Source: Ianthella basta
Taxonomy: Eukaryota; Porifera; Demospongiae; Verongiida; Ianthellidae
DNA length: 64,000 nucleotides
Reading direction: 5' to 3'
Assembly (NCBI GenBank): GCA_964019415.1
Contig: OZ025876.1
Span: forward strand, 4,234,293 to 4,298,292
Shown here: in pieces, positions 9,701 to 21,344 of the stretch
Layout: each line of letters starts with the position of its first letter
Numbering within the stretch: position 1 is the stretch's first letter
Position numbers and translations under genes: made by a program
The notes under the pieces: model-generated
Seen by the model: the letters and a program-made list of their open reading frames with translations, nothing else
The model's database searches: none
What the model was told of the DNA's origin: nothing

Positions 9701-12700
9701 ACTGTTGTTTACAAGTGCTTCACATGCAGTGCCTTGCAGTATATTATGTATGTACATGAGGGTTATTTGAGATTGTGTTTACTGTACAAAACTCCCACTA
9801 GTAAGTGAATGCATGCGGAATGTGTGAGAATTATTCCTCATATTGTGAGTTTGCTGTAGTGCACGTCTTTTAATGTATATATTGTGTCCTATGTGAAGTT
9901 TTAGGTGGGTGTGTTATTACCCCACGCGTGATAGTGTGAGGGGTGTAAGTGATTGCTTCAGTCTGCCTGTCTGTCTGTCTGTCAGAATTTTGAAATTTGC
10001 CGCTTGTGCGGTCAATCTAGAATGCTATATGACCCCACGCCTGAGACAATAATGGCAGATTGTCATTTGGTCCTGTCTGTGGACCTGGATTACATCGATG
10101 CAGATGATTTGCCGAGATATTCTCCTCTTTACTGGTATTTGCTGGGGTCCGCCATTTTGTTTGCGTACTGTGAAGATACGGACTGTGAGCTGAGGCTACA
10201 TAGGACGGCTGCGGATGGTTGCCAGCAGTGAAGACCCTAAAAGCTTTCCTATGCATTTGCTGTGTAGTTAGTCCTTTCTTTGAAACGTTCCTTGCTTGTC
10301 TCCTAACCCTTTTCTTGCTTGTCTGCGCCAAGTCTTCTTCCCTTCCTAGTAATTGACTCGCTCCGTTCAGAACTGGTCCTGGATGCAATCATAGCCCAGG
10401 ACATTTCTAATGACACTCCTAAACACCAGTCACCAGTTTGTGTGTGTGTGTGTATGTGTGTGTGTGTCCGTGTGCGTGTGCGGCTGTGTGACTGGATGTG
10501 TATGTGTGAAGAGGACTGTGTACTATGTGCACTGTAGTTACCTCATGCGTGATGGCGCAAGGGGGTTAAGTGCTTGCTTCAGTCTGTCTGTCTGTCTGTC
10601 TGTCAGAATTTTTGACATTTGCTGCTCACATGGGCAATGCAGAACGCTATATAACCCTACGCCTGAGACAATAACGACAGATCGTCGTTTGGTCCTGTTT
10701 GTGGACCTGGATTCCATTGATGCGGATCATTTGCTGAGATATTCTCCTCTTCGTAGTGGTATTTGCTGGGGTCCGCCAGTTTGTTTGTGTACTATAAAGA
10801 TATGGACCTTGTGCTGAGCATACAGGCTACATACAAAGGATGTCAGCAGTGTGAGGAATAAGACAGATGGTGTGCTAAGGATACGAGCATGTAAGGCTAA
10901 ATTGTTGTTGCCAGAGCCCGAGACTAAGTTGTTTTAGGTGGCTCAAAGCTATGTTCTGCGTGTCGGTGCAAGTTGATTTATCCATTCTTGCTTGTGCCTT
11001 GATAATATATCCATTCCTTCTGTGAAGCAAATAGCAGTTGTTTTAGACACAGCTGACTCAACTGTCATGTACAAATACATGTATATTGTTCTCTGCATTT
11101 GTCTGCATACAATCAATCAATCAATCAATCATTATTAAAGTGCACCATGCCCATGTGCCTTCGATCCACACCACACCCTGTCACACACACCAATGTGGTA
11201 GTGAACAATGTGATGTGATGTGGAGGAAGAGTGAATGGTGAGAGTGGGTATAGGAGGCAGCATATGAATTCCTGTATCACTGTGTGAATACCATTTGATT
11301 GTTCTCTCTTGTAGTCACGGACACCAGTGATGTTTGCTGCATGGTATGACCACCTCCCTGTACTGAAGATGTTGGTGGAACATGGGGGAGTTGTGTTTCA
11401 CAGAGGACCAGTGAGTTACACTTGTCAGTGTGTACCCACAACCTAATGCAACATTCCACTCATGATACTAACCATGTACACAGCATTCATCCACTGCCCT
11501 TCATCAAGCTGCCTATGGTGGATCCCTTGAGTGTGTGGAGTACCTGCTGACCCTCTTTGAGGAGGAAAGGTTTGAAATGGACGAGCATGGTCAGACATGT
11601 CTTCACTATGCAGTGTTAGGTGGTAGTCTCCCAGTGATGAGGTACCTCGTGGACCAGTGTGGATTTGACCTCAGCTTGAGAATTGCAGTGAGTTGTGGAG
11701 TGGTACATGACAGTGTGTGATGGAGGGAGGGACAGAGAGAAGGAGGGAATATACGTAGTGCAAGACCGTAATTGGCCCTAATGCTTATAAGGGAAATTTA
11801 CTGTACATCCCAAATCTGCCTTCAGTATGTGAAATATGGCTGGGAATGCAAGACCTGCTAGATTAGACCAACAGAATTGTCTGATTTTGGTCACAAGCTT
11901 GCATAGAAACCATGTGTGTTCAGCTGAAGGTGCCCCTATATTGTGTTCACTTTTAGGTATTCGTATGGCTTCATGTTCATATAATACCGTGTACTTGGAA
12001 ATATTCGTGAGACAAAATTCTGCGAATGACGTCACCTTCGCGAATATATAATTTGTGAACATTTCCCATTTGTTCATATCTTGTACATGATACTGTAAAA
12101 GCTTGCCTGTGCTACACATCAACACGGCACTGCACAGCACGCACCCTTAGCTACCTCATACCGCATTTGGGAGACGCTTAGCTACCTCATATGGTGTCCT
12201 ACGATTTCGCCGCTCTTCATCACACCCATAGCAAAAGGGTCCTCTCTGCTATGCGTCTCCCTGCTGTATAATAATGTTTTTCCCTCCGTTGCAAATTAAT
12301 ACAAATGCATTGGCTATATAACTAATATAAATAGTTAGGTTCCCATTCACAAGAATAACAACTCAAAATTTAGTTCAGCTGGCAATTCGCGAAAATTTTG
12401 TCTCGCGAAAATTTTCAAGTACACGGCATATATATTTCTATCATTGCAAATGACAGCACTAATATTGTTTTTTTACATAGCTTTAAACTGTTTCCAATGG
12501 CATTTTGCCGTCTTTGAATTGAACGAAGTGTTGTCATGAACATGTGTTCATAGAGTGATACTAATAAAACGTCTATTCTGTGAGATACAGCTCATATCAT
12601 CACTGACGGACATTGTAAAATGGCCATGCGCTCGACGCTCTCTGTTCGCTAGGCTCAAAATCATCTTTCTTTATATTTCACCGTGTATCCAAAGAATGCA

Positions 12701-15650
12701 AAGTGTTTCTAGAACATGTTTAAGTAATAGTATTGTAGTAAGAAGCTTACCAAACTGTTCTCCTGCGAGCTACAGCCCCAAATACAACAGAAGGCTAATG
12801 ACCCATTGGCTTATAATGGCAGACCAGCGAATCATGGCATATATAGCTAGCCATGATTTGCTCATAGGGCCATCATAGGGTAGCCTTTCAGCCAGCACAC
12901 TCCTCCAGGCACAAAGTAACAATTACATTCTCACTCAGAATGTTATATAGATCAAACGGCAGTTAGCAAACATTTGACAGTTTGGTAGGGGTGCTTTCAC
13001 TGGATGATTGGCTGCTCTGGAGACATGCAAACCCAACAGTCTAGTGTATCTTGATGTATCTTTCAGGCCAACAATAATGCTGTACCCCGGGCCGGGACCC
13101 CAACTATCTGATTTACTGAACATACATGAGGAAATTGCTAGCAAGTAGTTCGAGTTCAGGGGTGCCCCGGCGCCCCATGAGTTTTTTTAACTCGAAATAC
13201 TCACATAGGGGAGTGTTCATGTGTTGCACAATGGCAAATATGGCTGCTGCCCTTGTATGTAACACGTAATTCACCAGGCCCATAGGCAGGGGGGTTTAGG
13301 GGATTCAAAAGATCTTCCCACTTGCCTAGGAGGTCCGCCTGAGAAGCAATTCAGAATCTGACTTGTACTACTATACAGTATTCTATAACGAACAATGCCA
13401 CTCAAAACCTTGTTAAGCTTTATATGACCAGCTGCTTAGCAAGCACAAGCTAGACATTCTTCTTGTGGACACCGGCCAGAATGGTACCACATGTTAATCT
13501 ATAATTATGATGAGTTCCACTTTGAGAGCAGAAGGCCCCCCAGGTCTCGGAGCTGGCTACAGGACTGTTCATTCCACGTTTTCGATCAATACTCATTATA
13601 TGACTGTGCAGCTTGTGTTTCTACTAGGGTAATGTCATGTCTTCCAGTCTTCTTTCAGAGTGGCCAGGACTGCTTCCTGTTGGGTTGTGAGGTTGGCTAT
13701 AAAGAGATTGTCCATGAACTGCTCATGAAAGACAAAGTAGACCAGAATGTGGTGGATGAAGTGAGAAATTAACCAATTCACTGTCTCTTAATCCACTGTG
13801 TCATAGTTTGTGTCCCACACTTGCAGGATGGTTGTGGTGCTGTACACCTGGCATGTAAAGGTGGTCATGTCCAACTTGTGAAGACACTGGTGGAGGAGTT
13901 TGGGATGTCACCAGATGTCAGAGACAATGTGAGCATCTTGACAGTGCATGAGCTAAATCTAAATGGTTCCTTCATCTATGCAAATTCTTTGCTGCACTGT
14001 ACATAGCAGGAGGTACATGTGCATCCACTTATCACTGTAGGATGGAAGGACTCCTATTCAGCTTGCACCAGAAGGTGCTCATGCTGACCTCCTCAAAGCT
14101 CTCAATCTGAAAGTGGACAGCGGTGCTCCTCAATGTATGTCATCTCACAACTAGCTCCTTACCACTGCACACCCACTGCATATATGTACTCTTCGCCTAC
14201 ATAAGTACTCCGCTCCAACTTCTCTATCCTACCCCATATCCCCTCCCTATACTAGCCCATGAATCAGCACTACTTGATGTCTGCTGGATTCCTTCAGGGA
14301 TTGAGTCCTTTCATGTCACGCCAGATGGAGGGGTGTTCCCTCTGCAATCTGAGAGTAGCATTAATGAAGGGGATGAAGACATGATTCAGCTCCATGTGCC
14401 ACAAGGGGCAGTGAGAGCAGAAGTAAAGGGAACTTTGCAGGTCCGCTATGCTGTGATTCCTGATGGCCCATTCAGGACACCAGAGGGCTACAAGCTCTGC
14501 AGTATGACAGTCTACCTCTACTACGACCCAGCCCAGACTACCAAGCCCTTCCACCTCCTCCTCCCCCACTGGTCTGGTGCACCAGACCACCCCACTTTTG
14601 TCACCTCCCCTCACACTCTCCCAGAAGGGGAGCCGTGCTACCCCTTTCGTTTGTTGATGGGTGGAGGGTTTGGAGAAGGGTATGGGCTCCTGGAGGTGAA
14701 TGGTCACTCCTCCCTGTTTGGAGCAGCCTACCGTCTGGAGGACACCAGTAGGTACCTTGCATCGCAATGGAAGAGGGAAGAGGGCAACATCTTGTACTCT
14801 AAGGTGGCAATCACCTTTGACTCCAATGTGTGGATCAGGGTGAGTGTGTGCTGGGTCTTGCTGCCTTAGCCCTTTGACATCATCTGGTTATTCCATGATT
14901 TAGATTCTGAAGAAGCACTGGAGTGAGTGGAAAAAGCAACGCACTGCTCCATTCCATATGAAAGAAGACTGTGTTGAAAGCAGTCTGACTGAGTACAGTG
15001 GGAGAGGGTGGAGTGCTTCAGTTGTTGGCATGAGCCAGGTATGTAGGTGATTTCTGTGTTTTGTGTAGTATTCCATATTTGCTTGTGGATTGGATTATTA
15101 TTACATGTTGTAGCATAGTCTCTTCTATCACTTTTTGCTTGGTGAAGGTGGGCCCCAAAGACATTGAATACAAGAAACGCTATGACAGAAATGAGACAGA
15201 GCTGAGATTTGCTGTGGAGGAGCACATGTACCCTCCGGCCATTTCTCTTGAGGTTGTGCGGAGTGAAGTGCCGAAACATATGCGATCACACAAGCGCATT
15301 CTCCTTCATATCCATGGTGCCATGGGAGGAGCTATGCACTTCCCAATTGACTTCTTTGGGGAGAAGGAAGGTATGTCTTGACTGTAGTGTGTACTTGTAC
15401 ATGTGGACATTATGTGTTGGCAATGATTTAGGCAAATTTTACCATTTAACAGCTACTTACATAGCCACATAGATATGTGGTGTACCATTTGGGTCACATT
15501 TACAGCATTACTGTCCTTCCATACACCTGTATGTCTGTCCTTACTCTACTGTAGCCCCCTCTGTTGTGGCTACTCGTGCACCTTCAGAGGAAGTTTCTTC
15601 AGAAATTTCAGTTTCTTCGACACTTCAGGCTCCTGCTACTAGAGGTAAGT

Positions 15651-15704
<54 letters not shown>

Positions 15705-16471
15705 ACGCGCGCGCATGTGTGTGTGCATGCAACTCCCCCCCTTGGGGGTCTTGTGACCGTTGAGTGACAGCAAAAAGACAGACAGACAGACAGACAGCGT
15801 GTGTGTGCATGTATGCAAGTTGCTAATCCTAGAAAGTGTGACATGGTAGTCTTATCACATCTTACCATTTGGTATGTAGGGCTAATGTCATCAGTTACCA
15901 TTCTAACTTTGCTTGTCTATTGTGTGCAGGTGAGAGGGAGGTTGTCCAGAGCATGTCTGAGGTAACTCTCATTGACAGAGATCCTTTATCACAGCCAGTG
16001 CACTGTGAGTGGACATGTGTGCTCGTGTCGAGTTCAGTGAAGCACTACAAAGACAACCTCACTGTTGTGTGCCAGTTGCTTTGCTCAGATTACAGGGTTT
16101 GCTCAATAGTGCCACCTTTTGTCTCCTTTGCAGCTTGTGAGAGATATACTGTGCTCTTCAGAAAGTATGTCAGCAGACAAGGTGCTGGCAAGGGTAAAGC
16201 GATCCTTGAGTGGGTGGGGCTTTCCCCACAGGAGACTAAGTTGTGTTATCAAAGCAACCCTAGTAACGAGGAGGAAGCAATTCAAGATGGTCTGATCAAG
16301 TGGTGGGAGACTCATGGTGATCGTTGCACATGGCAGGTTCTCCTTGATGCAATGAAGTTTGCGGGCATCGCCCAGCAACACTGCACAGAGCTTGTGGAAG
16401 AGCTCCATCAAAGGATGCAAGGTGAGGTTACCTTTCCTTTGAAGTGCTCTTGTACACAGTGTCAGTTGTAG
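3395..16471 (+). CDS. Ankyrin-repeat/ZU5/Death-domain protein, copy 1 (24 exons, intact)
   Basis: Exons: 3395-3618, 3719-3776, 4583-4690, 4798-4899, 5065-5163, 5264-5362, 5561-5662, 5817-5921, 6134-6235, 7676-7780, 8735-8830, 8906-9109, 9466-9570, 11315-11410, 11484-11687, 13659-13760, 13827-13928, 14041-14134, 14256-14839, 14904-15038, 15148-15370, 15555-15644, 15930-16004, 16134-16471. Every junction is GT-AG and phases agree; the total of 3552 nt gives 1183 residues. Order: unknown N-terminus (1-94), ankyrin repeats (about 95-702), ZU5 (about 705-890), UPA-like or linker region (898-1017), Ser/Pro linker, Death domain (about 1074-1165). No signal peptide or membrane span is seen, so the protein is probably cytosolic. 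ANK-ZU5-Death is the order found in ankyrins, and ZU5-Death also occurs in UNC5 and PIDD. The Death domain implies homotypic signalling contacts; the actual pathway is unknown. It is the only complete, unbroken copy here. Confidence 0.8.
4583..14134 (+). CDS. Copy 1 exons 3-18: ankyrin-repeat array (about 17 repeats)
   Basis: Repeats carry the ankyrin signature (WTLLHFAAHHGHLDVVKTLV; WTPVFLAAWSGHANVVKHLV; TPLMFAAVGGHFPVARLLVE). Exons 4-11, 13, 14, 16 and 17 each encode one repeat of 32-35 residues with phase-0 introns on both sides. Exons 12 and 15 (204 nt) carry two repeats each. Exon 3 and exon 18 are degenerate capping-like repeats. Exons 10-12 and 13-15 are near-duplicates, so a four-repeat module was duplicated within the gene. 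Ankyrin arrays bind protein partners; the partner is unknown. Confidence 0.85.
6402..7491. mobile_element. 1.1 kb inverted-repeat element in intron 9 of copy 1
   Basis: The left end (6402-6455, GGGGATGTTGTAAAACATGG ... GGAGCGGATC) is the reverse complement of the right end (7442-7491). The interior has no long reading frame. The same element sits in intron 9 of copy 2 (21345-22540) and copy 4 (51880-53104), with a left-end relic in copy 3, so it inserted before the gene duplications. Superfamily not determined. Confidence 0.7.
9920..11160. mobile_element. Copy-1-specific insertion with a direct-repeat dimer and (CAAT)n tail
   Basis: Intron 13 is about 1.1 kb longer than its copy 2 counterpart. 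The extra DNA contains two direct copies of a roughly 310-bp unit (9913-10230 and 10535-10860; both have CAGTCTGYCTGTCTGTC and CCTGAGACAATAA) and ends in (CAAT)n at 11110-11130 next to restored paralogous sequence. A simple-repeat tail suggests a SINE or LINE-derived insertion. A (TG)n run is at 10438-10480. Confidence 0.5.
11985..12430. mobile_element. MITE in intron 15 of copy 1
   Basis: The left end TACCGTGTACTTGGAAATAT and right end (reverse complement TGCCGTGTACTTGAAAATTT) form inverted repeats of about 40 bp that continue through GAGACAAAATT. TA dinucleotides flank both ends. No coding capacity. Absent from copies 2 and 3. The TA flank fits a Tc1/mariner-type non-autonomous element. Confidence 0.6.
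12431..13658. other. Remainder of intron 15, copy 1
   Basis: No supported gene or RNA seen. The last part (from about 13590) resembles the start of the homologous intron end in other copies. Confidence 0.4.
14256..14839 (+). CDS. Copy 1 exon 19: ZU5 domain
   Basis: A single 584-nt exon encodes the beta-rich domain. Features fit ZU5: GVFPLQ entry strand, LHVPQGAVRA (the usual hydrophobic-x-P-x-G-A turn), VRYAVIPDGPF, then KPFHLLLPHW (the ZU5 'KPV-x-L-x-LPHC' strand) and a later SSLFGAAYRLEDTS. It is open over its full length in copies 1, 2 and 3 (27966-28549, 41625-42208) at identical length. In ankyrin, UNC5 and PIDD this domain mediates protein binding or autoinhibition. Confidence 0.7.
14904..15370 (+). 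CDS. Copy 1 exons 20-21: linker and possible UPA-like segment
   Basis: Exon 20 (14904-15038) is basic (ILKKHWSEWKKQRTAP). Exon 21 (15148-15370) reads ELRFAVEEHMYPPAISLEVV, then KRILLHIHG and HFPIDF, which looks like beta strands of a small domain. Its place between ZU5 and Death matches the UPA domain of ankyrin, UNC5 and PIDD, but residue similarity is too weak to be sure. Confidence 0.4.
15651..15725. repeat. (TG)n / (CG)n microsatellite in intron 22
   Basis: A (TG)n run starts a few bases after the exon 22 donor (GAG/GTAAGT at 15644/15645) and passes into gcgcgc. A (GACA)n run follows at 15776-15800. Confidence 0.95.
16134..16471 (+). CDS. Copy 1 exon 24: Death domain and C-terminus
   Basis: The translation has a six-helix Death-domain pattern: YTVLFRKYVSRQG, KAILEWVGLSPQE, EEEAIQDGLIKWWETHG, then WQVLLDAMKFAGIAQQHCTE and LVEELH. 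The W-x5-G-x4-W-x2-LL-x-A core is typical. A donor consensus (CAAG/GTGAGG at 16421/16422) lies between the domain and the TAG stop at 16469-16471, so the last 16 residues may be replaced by downstream exons. Confidence 0.7.
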
Positions 16472-18598
16472 CCTCGTGTGTGTATTGTGTACTGTAGGTG
16501 TGACATGTGTCCCACCTCTGCACCTGTGTGATTGGTCTTATTACGCAGGTAACAAGTGACCAACCCACCAAACAACAGTCGCGTGTTTGTTTCAAAGAGT
16601 AACACTTGTACAGGACATTACTGAATTAGGTAACAAGGTAGGTAACAAGTGACCAACCCACCAAACAGCAGTCGTGTGTTTGTACAGAACATTACTGAAT
16701 TACACAATCTGTGTGTATTGTGGGACACATGTGCGCAGCACACATTTTATATATGTAATGCAATACATTAACACTTGCCATGTTTCCTGTTTAAACTGTT
16801 TGTATTACTACATTCTATTGCCCAATGTGTTTACATTGTACAGTGTATTTGGCAGCATGTGCCACATCATTATACATGATGTATCTTTTAACATTGCAAC
16901 AAGCACCAGTGCATGGTCAGTAGTCATGAAATCCATGTGATGTGGCTGCATGTTTGTAGTCAAAGTCCCGGGCTGTCAAATGACATAACATTATAAATCA
17001 CTACATACACGTGTACATGCTGCAGCTACATACATATGCCATGAGTAGGGATTAAGCAATCATTCCCTTGATTGAGTTTGTATGCATGATAGATGCATTA
17101 ATACAGTGCAAGTTACAATATACACCACTAATCTAAAGTAAATAATATAAATAAATAAACAAATAAATAAATAACTCCATGTGCTAGGTTAGGCTTTGAA
17201 GTATGGGCAATTTTAAAACTTTTAAATGAGACGGAATTTTTAATTAGGTCTTCGTTCTTCTACAAGCAGCCCGCAAAATGCTAATATAAATGCACATAGG
17301 AGAACACTTAATGTATGGTGCATTTATATTGATGCATAGTGGTAACTTGTAAATTAATGCTACTCGGCTCGTTGAAACATGAAACTTGATGGACACGTCC
17401 AGTACCAGTTCATGGTCAGTAGTCATGAAGTGCATGTGATGTGGCTGGATGTTTGCAGTCAAAGATTAGCTTGCATGTGGAACTCACATGCAAGCTAATC
17501 AAATGTATTCCTTCAAGTACCTTTGGCATATAGTATGTGAGAGTTATATGTGTGCTCTAGTTAACACCCAATACATACCATGTACACACACACACACTTT
17601 TGTGAGTTTTGAAGGAATCTGAGCAATGCTGAAGTGTAAAACATCAATCACTGTGATGAACTTTGTTAATTGATACTGGGATGAACACTGCAGACAGTTT
17701 AACGTTAACATTCAAATGGACTGACAGTGACCTTGGCACCACCCTTTAAGCACCCTATGGTGGCCACTCCACATGTAATTCTTGTGATTGGGACATACTA
17801 CAGACAGATATAATGCATTGGGATGTTCTGCATTGATGTGTGTCCTCAGCATTAGCTGTGATTTACTTTACATTACTTATACCAGCAAATATTTATACTC
17901 ATACAATATATACGTATGCTACAAGGACCATTCAGAATTCAACTTATGCACTGAGGGAATGTGTGTACAAGACAGACATGCTGAATGTGTAGCTATATCT
18001 TCAATGTGTTAACTTCCTGCCCAGATTGCACACTGACTGGTTCAAATACAGATGAGTAAACAGTCATGTGTGTAGCTATGTGTTCCAAGTCTGTGCTCTG
18101 CTATACAGAATATGACTATATTAGCTATAACAGTTGAGAAGGGCCACAGGGCTTGTTTTAGTGGGCCGCTACAATTAGCTATAGCTTAGTATGATCTGAC
18201 TGAAGCCTTGGTCCATGCTGACATATGCATGCACCAAATAATTATTGTTTCCCTTTGGTCATCAAACAATATGTAAACCATGCACATGCAGCTGCTTCAC
18301 CCTTAGCTACTGCATGGAGACGTTTTTGGTGTGCTGGTGTACTGATGGATCGTGTTGGATGTCAGTCATCACAAGTTATACACACAAGAGATAGAGGCAG
18401 ACAATAAAAAGGTAACACTTGCAATACTGTAGCTAGCGTGAGGTTGTTTGCAATTGGTGGACCACAGAAGTGCTCCAGTAAATTTAATAATATTGCTGGT
18501 CATATTCTTATACATCACTGGCTATATTGCAGTACTGAATTCACAAAGGATAGTACAGCATGCATGCATGCACACTCCAGGGTTGGCGGGGCCTGCAT
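16472..18598. other. Spacer after copy 1 with an almost erased Cys-rich module
   Basis: The 3' flank is recognisable to about 17060, with a local duplication of a ggtaacaagtgaccaaccc block (16548 and 16640). The Cys-rich exons are missing; only the final ACTCACATGCAAGCTAAT (17481 onward) and the spacer after it remain. A block seen at 16900-16970 recurs at 17398-17463. No gene seen. Confidence 0.6.
17464..17500. repeat. Perfect 16-bp inverted repeat at a deletion junction
   Basis: GATTAGCTTGCATGTG (17464-17479), a 5-nt loop, then CACATGCAAGCTAATC (17485-17500). The right arm is the ancestral end of the Cys-rich module; the left arm is a fold-back copy created at the rearrangement point. Confidence 0.9.
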
Positions 18599-18599
18599 A

Positions 18600-18698
18600 T
18601 CACGTGATATTAATTCGATGAGTATAGTTAGACCTAACTCAAGTCCAATGGATTTGCGGGAGTCTACTTTTACCTTCGCTTGATTCCGTCTAGCTGCA
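18600..18698 (+). promoter_or_regulatory. Putative promoter of copy 2
   Basis: TCACGTGA at 18600-18607 is retained, but the CACGCCC box found in the other copies is lost and the leader is diverged. Confidence 0.4.
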
Positions 18699-21344
18699 AT
18701 GCCTCTTTCTTCGCTGCTCGCCCGTCTCGGGAGTCTTCATCCGCTGGAAATCATCGGAGATCGCATCAAAGGAGCGAAGAGTCGCTTGGGAGTCGGGTTG
18801 TCCAGCGGATTTAGCCGGGACCAGTTTAAGGAAATAGCAGGCGGCATTCTCGTTCCCCAAAACGAAGACTTGGAACGTGTGGCAGGGAAAGATTACAAGC
18901 TTGTCATTGATTTCAATGAACTGTGAGTGTATTTCTACTCACTTTATGATCAGTGGACTTAGTGATCAATCTAGTTTCTTCCTTTGCTGACTGCCAATTC
19001 CTCACGTATCCCATCTCTATAGAGTTCTGAACCGCAGAGGGATCTTTGATGCCCGCCCCTGGCCAGATCCAATCAACGAGGTGTAGCTACGTGTGTCGAC
19101 TCTTGGACAGTTGCATGAGATGCTTATCATAGCACTCGTAGCTAGCTACAGGTCAACGTGTTTTGCATGGTAGTATACCAATCAGTTAGCTACGTGTCTA
19201 GCACTTGAGCAAATTTTCATCGTGTACCTTAGCTTTAACACAGATAGCAGGCCAAGCCATGCAGTCTAGTTCAGACTGTTACAGGTTTCATGTGTTTGAA
19301 ATGAAGCCTTTCAACCTTGTTTACAGCTCTATCCTCACTTGTCCTTGTCTTTATCATCAACTGTCATTTATAGAAGCTGTGTAGCAAAGTCTTAGACTGA
19401 CCCTATCCTATTCAGTATCCAGACTTGAGACATAATATGATCGATAGCTATTTGGACACTTCAAACACTGCATGGACTATTAATGTCTGTATATCTGTTT
19501 GTCCACCCACTTTGTCCATCCATGTATGCAGCTGGAGTGTTCACTGTTGAAGGCAGCCACCGAAGGGAGGTGGGAGGTTATCCAGCAGGCCTTCCACACA
19601 CCCATCCAGGAGGAAGTGATTCAGAGAGTGAGAAACAAGGTGATTTAGGGAGAAGGACCTGTACCATGCTTTTCTATTCCTTACCGTTACACAAACAGTG
19701 TGTTATGAATATTAATTTTAGCTACATTTGTTGTCTTATTGTTCTATCTAATGCAGTTTGACTGGACTCTATTGCACTTTGCTGCCTATCACGGCCATCT
19801 TGATTTAGTCAAGAAGCTTGTGACTGTGTGCAAATTTGCCCCAGACGCAAAGACCAAGGTACAGGTGGACTGTTTGCATGTCTGTTAGAGGACACATCTA
19901 TACCACAGATGTTCAGTGGCAGCATGCACATGCAGCATCATGGAATTCTCCATTGTGTGTTCCCTACAGCTATATTCACTCACTTGACATTGCATGTTGT
20001 CCTCCCCACCTGTTAGCACCAGTGGACTCCTGTCTTCCTGGCTGCCTGGTCTGGGCATGCCAATGTTGTCAAGCACCTTGTGAAGGAGCAGTGCAGTGTG
20101 GCAGTCATGGATGTGGTAAGACTTAGGAAGACAAAGGATCGTCTCATGAGTATTATGTACTTCTCCTTTTATACTATTTCTGTCCCTTCTCCACTGGTCA
20201 CTGCCCTGATTGTAGGATGGTCGCTCCCTTCTCTATGCATGTGTACGAAGTGGAGACATTGAACTGGTCAAGTGGTTCATCAAGGAGTACAACCCGCCAC
20301 CAACACTCACAAAGGTTGGCTGCAGTTTGCTAAATTGTTTCCACATACTGTAGTCCTACTTGTCAATGATTGAAATGTGTAAATATGTCACCTTTCTCTT
20401 CATTCAAGGCGCAAGTCACTGGTCTATTGAGTTGTCAACTTCTAGAACTGCCCGTGTTGTGTCACTGTGCTTGTCTCTTTGTTGCTATAAGTATACCTCT
20501 TTCCCACAGGATGGAGGTAGTCTGCTCATTCCTGCTGCCCAGTCGGGCAATTTAGCACTTTTTGATTGGATGGTGGACAGATTTATACTGTCCCCCCACC
20601 AGTGGAGCGAGGTGGGCTATCAGTAGTCTCACCTGTGTGCTCCACTATGTGTATTGTGTTTCACCACATTGGAGTGATGTAAACAGCATGAGATTGAGTC
20701 ATGCACATCTGTGTGTGTGTAGTCCATCTCCTGTTCTTCTTGATGTATTCTGTTATTAGAATGGTTTTGAGCACCCACTACTCAGTGCAGCTGAGTATGG
20801 CCACTTTGAACTAACCCAGCACCTCATCCACAAGTACAAGTGTGATGTGTACTGCAAAGACAAGGTGCATGTGTTTGTCTGTTGTTGTACACAGTGTAAA
20901 TAGGCGCTGCATGTGTATGTGTTTGTGTGTAGCACATGTACTGTATGTCAATATCTGTTGTGTAGAGCAGAACAGACATTCTCCTCTGGTGATGTGTGGC
21001 AAATGTGTGTGTATAGAGTGTGCTCCTTGTGTGATGGTATGTGTGTCACAGATACATGTCCACTTCTCTTACAGTATGAGTGGACTCTCCTCCACGGTGC
21101 TGCAGTAGGTGGGAGCGTGGGCCTACTTGAGTGGTTGATGGCAAACCACAAATTTGCAGTGGAAGCATAAACAAAGGTATTGGTATGCCCACACATGTTA
21201 CACTGAAGTTCATGGAGCCTACACCCTTTAGAAGAGCTAACTCTGTACAGTGTAGTGATTGTACTATGTATAAACTACTACTTCTGAATGTGGTGAATCC
21301 CTTTGTATGTGTGTGCACGTGCCTGTGTGTGTGTGATATCAAGA

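Noticed and set aside
14294..14767. 157-codon open frame on the minus strand
   Set aside because: It is antisense to the ZU5 exon; similar antisense frames in copies 2 and 3 simply mirror a conserved coding exon.
14866..15279. 137-codon minus-strand frame
   Set aside because: It spans two exons and an intron of copy 1 in antisense and has no recognisable motif.
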